Shown: positions 61,642 to 64,000 of the stretch, in pieces
Layout of the letters: each line of letters opens with the position of its first letter
Numbering within the stretch: position 1 is the stretch's first letter
Program-made: the position numbers and the translations under genes
Source: Azospirillum lipoferum
GTDB taxonomy: Bacteria; Pseudomonadota; Alphaproteobacteria; Azospirillales; Azospirillaceae
Length of the DNA stretch: 64,000 nucleotides
Direction of reading: 5' to 3'
NCBI RefSeq assembly: GCF_024170005.1
Contig: NZ_JALJXJ010000007.1
Coordinates: 362,989 to 426,988, forward strand
Notes under the pieces: generated by a model
The model's input: the letters and a program-made list of their open reading frames with translations, nothing else
Told to the model about the DNA's origin: nothing
The model's database searches: none

Positions 61642-63099
61642 ATGACCCACCATCTGACGGACCCCTCCCTGTTCCGCGAACAGGGGCTGATCGGCGGACG
61701 CTGGTGCGGCGGGGGCGCCGGCCGGACCATCGACGTCCAGAACCCGGCGACCGGCGGCACCCTCGGCAGCGTTCCCGACATGGACGGCACCGACGCCCGT
61801 GACGCCATCGCCGCCGCGGCCGAAGCCTACCCCGCCTGGAAGCGGCGCACCCATGCCGACCGCGCCGCGCTGCTGGAGCGCTGGCACACCCTGATGATCG
61901 AGAATCTGGAGGATCTGGCCCGCCTCCTGACGCTGGAGCAGGGCAAGCCGCTGGACGAGGCGCGGGGCGAGATCCGTTATGGCGCCTCCTTCGTCAAATG
62001 GTTCGCCGAGGAGGCGCGGCGGATCGGCGGGACCACCATCCCCTCCCCCACCCCGGACCGCCGCATCGTCGTGCTGAAGGAGCCGGTCGGCGTCTGCGGC
62101 ATCATCACGCCGTGGAACTTCCCCAACGCCATGATCACCCGCAAGGTGGCGCCGGCACTGGCCGCCGGGTGCACCGTCGTGATCAAGCCGTCGGACTTCA
62201 CGCCTTATTCGGCGCTGGCGCTCGGGGTTCTGGCGGAGCGGGCGGGCATCCCGGCCGGCGTGATCAACATCCTGACCGGCCAGCCGGAGGCGATCGGCGA
62301 GGAACTCCTGGCGAACGAGACCGTCCGCAAGATCTCCTTCACCGGCTCCACCCGCGTCGGATCGCTGCTGATGCGCGGCGCCGCCGCCGGCATCAAGCGG
62401 CTGAGCCTGGAGTTGGGCGGCAACGCGCCCTTCATCGTGTTCGACGACGCCGATCTGGATCAGGCGGTGGACGGGGTGATCCTGTCCAAGTTCCGCAATG
62501 GCGGACAGACCTGCGTCTGCGCCAACCGCATCCTGGTACAGTCCGGCGTCTACGAGGCGTTCCGCGACCGTCTGGTCGCCCGCGTCAATGCCATGCGCGT
62601 GGGGTCCGGGCTGGAGCCGGGCATCGCCATCGGCCCGATGATCAATGCCGCCGCCATCACCAAGATCGAGCGCCATGTCGCCGATGCGGTGTCCAAGGGC
62701 GCCAGCGTCGCGTCCTCCGCCGTCGCGGCCGATGGCCCGCAATACGTCGCGCCGGTGGTTCTAACCGACGCCACCACCGACATGCTGCTCGCGCATGAGG
62801 AGACCTTCGGCCCGGTGGCTCCGCTTTTCCGCTTCGAAACGGAGGAGGAGGCGATCGCACTGGCCAACGCCACGCCCTTCGGGCTGGCCGCCTATTTCTA
62901 CACGCAGAACCTCGCGCGGTCCTGGCGTGTGGGCGAAGCGTTGGAGGCCGGCATGGTCGGGCTGAACACCGGCCTGATTTCCACCGAAGTCGCCCCCTTC
63001 GGCGGCGTCAAGCAGTCCGGCCTAGGCCGCGAAGGAGCGCAGGTGGGCATCGAGGAATATCTGGAAATGAAGACCTTCCATATGGGTGGGCTGGGCTGA
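61642..63099 (+). CDS. gabD: Succinate-semialdehyde dehydrogenase
   Basis: A 485-residue aldehyde dehydrogenase of the GabD group: TPWNFPNAMITRKVAPALAAG, Glu257 (ELGGNAPF) and catalytic Cys291 with a neighbouring Cys293 (GGQTCVCANR). The C-V-C pair is the redox-switch pattern of succinate-semialdehyde dehydrogenases. It would convert succinate (or glutarate) semialdehyde to the diacid for the TCA cycle, the expected end of an amine or amino-acid catabolic route. It is the last gene of the operon, with a strong terminator 20 bp after the stop. Confidence 0.9.
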   Translation: MTHHLTDPSLFREQGLIGGRWCGGGAGRTIDVQNPATGGTLGSVPDMDGTDARDAIAAAAEAYPAWKRRTHADRAALLERWHTLMIENLEDLARLLTLEQGKPLDEARGEIRYGASFVKWFAEEARRIGGTTIPSPTPDRRIVVLKEPVGVCGIITPWNFPNAMITRKVAPALAAGCTVVIKPSDFTPYSALALGVLAERAGIPAGVINILTGQPEAIGEELLANETVRKISFTGSTRVGSLLMRGAAAGIKRLSLELGGNAPFIVFDDADLDQAVDGVILSKFRNGGQTCVCANRILVQSGVYEAFRDRLVARVNAMRVGSGLEPGIAIGPMINAAAITKIERHVADAVSKGASVASSAVAADGPQYVAPVVLTDATTDMLLAHEETFGPVAPLFRFETEEEAIALANATPFGLAAYFYTQNLARSWRVGEALEAGMVGLNTGLISTEVAPFGGVKQSGLGREGAQVGIEEYLEMKTFHMGGLG

Positions 63100-63119
63100 A
63101 GCACAGAGGCAGCAAAAAG

Positions 63120-63158
63120 CCCGGCGGGAGCGTTGCAGCACTCCCGCCGGGTTTTTTT
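63120..63158 (+). terminator. Strong rho-independent terminator
   Basis: CCCGGCGGGAG pairs with CTCCCGCCGGG (11 bp, 10-base loop) and is followed by seven T residues. It ends the operon starting at 56534. Confidence 0.95.
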
Positions 63159-63299
63159 CTCTATGTCGGCAAACCCTGCTGCCTGTTGCTCCCTCGAAGG
63201 AAAGAGAACGTCTGCATGTTTCTTCCATGTGGGCGATACCCGGTCTGCTCGCTACCGCAACCGAGACCATCTACGCAAACTGCGCAAGAGCCGGTTCGG

Positions 63300-63483
63300 T
63301 GGACACCTGAGCTAAGCTCCGGGAGGAGCGGGAAGGTGTCTGATGACGAAGACGAGGCCGTCCTTCACGGATGCGTTCAAGCGCGAGGCCGTTGCCCTGC
63401 TGGAAGGGAGCGGCCGGCCGCTGGAGCATGTGGCACGGGAGTTGGGTCTCCAGGCCTCGGTTCTCCGATATCGGCCGCGGTGA
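63300..63483 (+). pseudogene. IS3-type transposase OrfA fragment with its left terminal sequence
   Basis: From 63343 a 46-residue frame encodes MTKTRPSFTDAFKREAVALL and continues to HVARELGLQASVLRYRPR, the N-terminal helix-turn-helix of IS3-family OrfA, then stops at 63483. A full OrfA is about 90-100 residues and OrfB is absent. The upstream TGGACACCTGAGCTAAGC (from 63300) resembles an IS3-type terminal repeat, and GGGAAGG lies before the ATG. The element was therefore cut after its first 180 bp or so. No matching right end or target duplication is visible. Confidence 0.8.
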
Positions 63484-63521
63484 AGATCGGTTGACCGGCT
63501 TTCACGGCGGCTGAGAAACAG

Positions 63522-63557
63522 CGAAACGCCCCGGCTTTTGTGAGCCGGGGCGTTTCG
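63522..63557 (-). terminator. Terminator-like hairpin downstream of the 5S rRNA gene
   Basis: A perfect 15-bp stem (CGAAACGCCCCGGCT with AGCCGGGGCGTTTCG) and a 6-base loop. On the minus strand it lies 60 bp after the 5S 3' end and is followed by CTGTTTCTC, a suitable terminator for the rRNA operon. Confidence 0.75.
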
Positions 63558-63616
63558 TGTGTGTGGTGCCGATGCAAGCTTGTGCTTTGTTTTGAGCGTC
63601 TCTTGAGGCTGAGTGA

Positions 63617-63731
63617 CCTGGCGGCGACCTACTCTCCCACGTCTTAAGACGCAGTACCATTGGCGCGGAGGCTTTTCACGGCCGAGTTCGGGATGGGATC
63701 GGGTGTTTGACACCTCGCCATGACCACCAGG
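63617..63731 (-). rRNA. rrf: 5S ribosomal RNA
   Basis: Read on the minus strand, this 115-base region starts CCTGGTGGTCATGGCGAGG, contains the highly conserved CCGATCCCATCCCGAACTCG and GGTACTGCGTCT, and ends GGGAGAGTAGGTCGCCGCCA plus GG. The terminal CCTGG/CCAGG ends pair as stem I. The ends are set from that stem and could move by one or two bases. Confidence 0.95.
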
Positions 63732-63864
63732 TCACCCAGGCTCAAGACCGACGCTGTTTCCGAAGCGCTAAGCTTGTTCAGTGCAAGTGAGGGAGGAGTA
63801 TCGAACCGGCGTGTCTGCGTCAAGCAGGCTTGCTGCTGCGCATGGCGCGGTTTGTGTGGGGTCG

Positions 63865-64000
63865 AGATCAAGCCGATCGAGCGATTAGTAAGGCTTAGCT
63901 TCAGGCATTGCTGCCCGTCCACATGCCTCCTATCGACGTGATGGTCTGTCACGGCTCTCAAGGGAGCTCTGGTTTAGAGGTGGGTTTCCCGCTTAGATGC
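63865..64000 (-). rRNA. rrl: 23S ribosomal RNA, 3' end (rest outside the window)
   Basis: On the minus strand this reads GCATCTAAGCGGGAAACCCA, then CAGAGCTCCCTTGAGAGCCG, ACCATCACGTCGATAGG and AAGCCTTACTAATCGCTCG, the conserved last 130 or so bases of alphaproteobacterial 23S rRNA. The 3' end near 63865 is estimated from the GGCTTGATC ending. The 5S gene follows after about 133 bp of spacer, in which I see no tRNA. Confidence 0.92.

Noticed and set aside
63732..63864. A possible tRNA in the spacer between 23S and 5S
   Set aside because: No cloverleaf, TTCGAATC-type T-loop or acceptor stem can be drawn in the 133 bp.

Overview
The window is high-GC DNA from an alphaproteobacterium, most likely Azospirillum or a close Rhodospirillales relative. 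I infer this from the GC-rich codon use, the alphaproteobacterial-type 5S and 23S rRNA ends at the right edge, the mitofilin-like (COG4223-type) proteins, and the mix of chemotaxis genes with many sugar and amino-acid uptake and oxidation genes. It has no CRISPR array, prophage or complete insertion sequence. An insertion-sequence remnant lies beside the rRNA operon.

1-19.5 kb is an envelope and signalling region. A protein with three CheW-like domains precedes a chemoreceptor cut by the window edge. Several small membrane proteins follow, two of them tandem paralogues. Next is a likely operon built around one polypeptide that fuses an MlaF-like ATPase to an MlaE-like permease, flanked by an unrecognised periplasmic protein and a mitofilin-like protein. 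A second mitofilin-like protein and a membrane-anchored TPR protein lie further on. The region ends with a three-gene RND efflux set: adaptor, small single-span protein, and CusA/CzcA-like pump.

19.7-37.7 kb is a non-phosphorylating L-fucose / D-arabinose type sugar-acid region. An IclR regulator and a plus-strand run carry a 2-keto-3-deoxyfuconate-type dehydrogenase, a ribose-type ABC importer, an aldo/keto reductase, a fuconolactonase and a UxaA-family dehydratase. A convergent minus-strand operon carries a second, maltose-type ABC importer, a second aldo/keto reductase, a FucU mutarotase and a XylX-type FAH enzyme. A DapA-family aldolase or dehydratase and a GntR regulator sit divergently from that operon.

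37.7-51 kb is a nitrogen-compound region: an Asp/Glu racemase-like protein, a GntR regulator with two matching palindromes, a hydroxylysine-kinase-like phosphotransferase with a phospholyase-type class III PLP enzyme, a hydantoinase A/B pair coupled to HcnA/HcnB-like oxidase subunits, a DAO-family oxidase, an EamA transporter and a GNAT protein.

51-56.5 kb is a lower-GC block (XRE-cupin regulator, DAO oxidase, polar amino-acid ABC transporter) bracketed by diverged direct repeats of at least 113 bp. 56.5-63.1 kb is a co-directional operon with an M20 deacylase, a 2-hydroxyacid dehydrogenase, a cupin, two aldehyde dehydrogenases and a tartrate/malate-type dehydrogenase, ending at a strong terminator. 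After an IS3-type fragment the window closes in an rRNA operon (5S and the 3' end of 23S, minus strand).

Two themes cross these regions. Short tandem duplications span stop codons at 4.35 and 34.45 kb, and the second one produces three in-frame GTG starts. A shared palindrome, ATAAGGCNNACTTAT, links the hydantoinase/oxidase locus with the amino-acid transporter 6 kb away.
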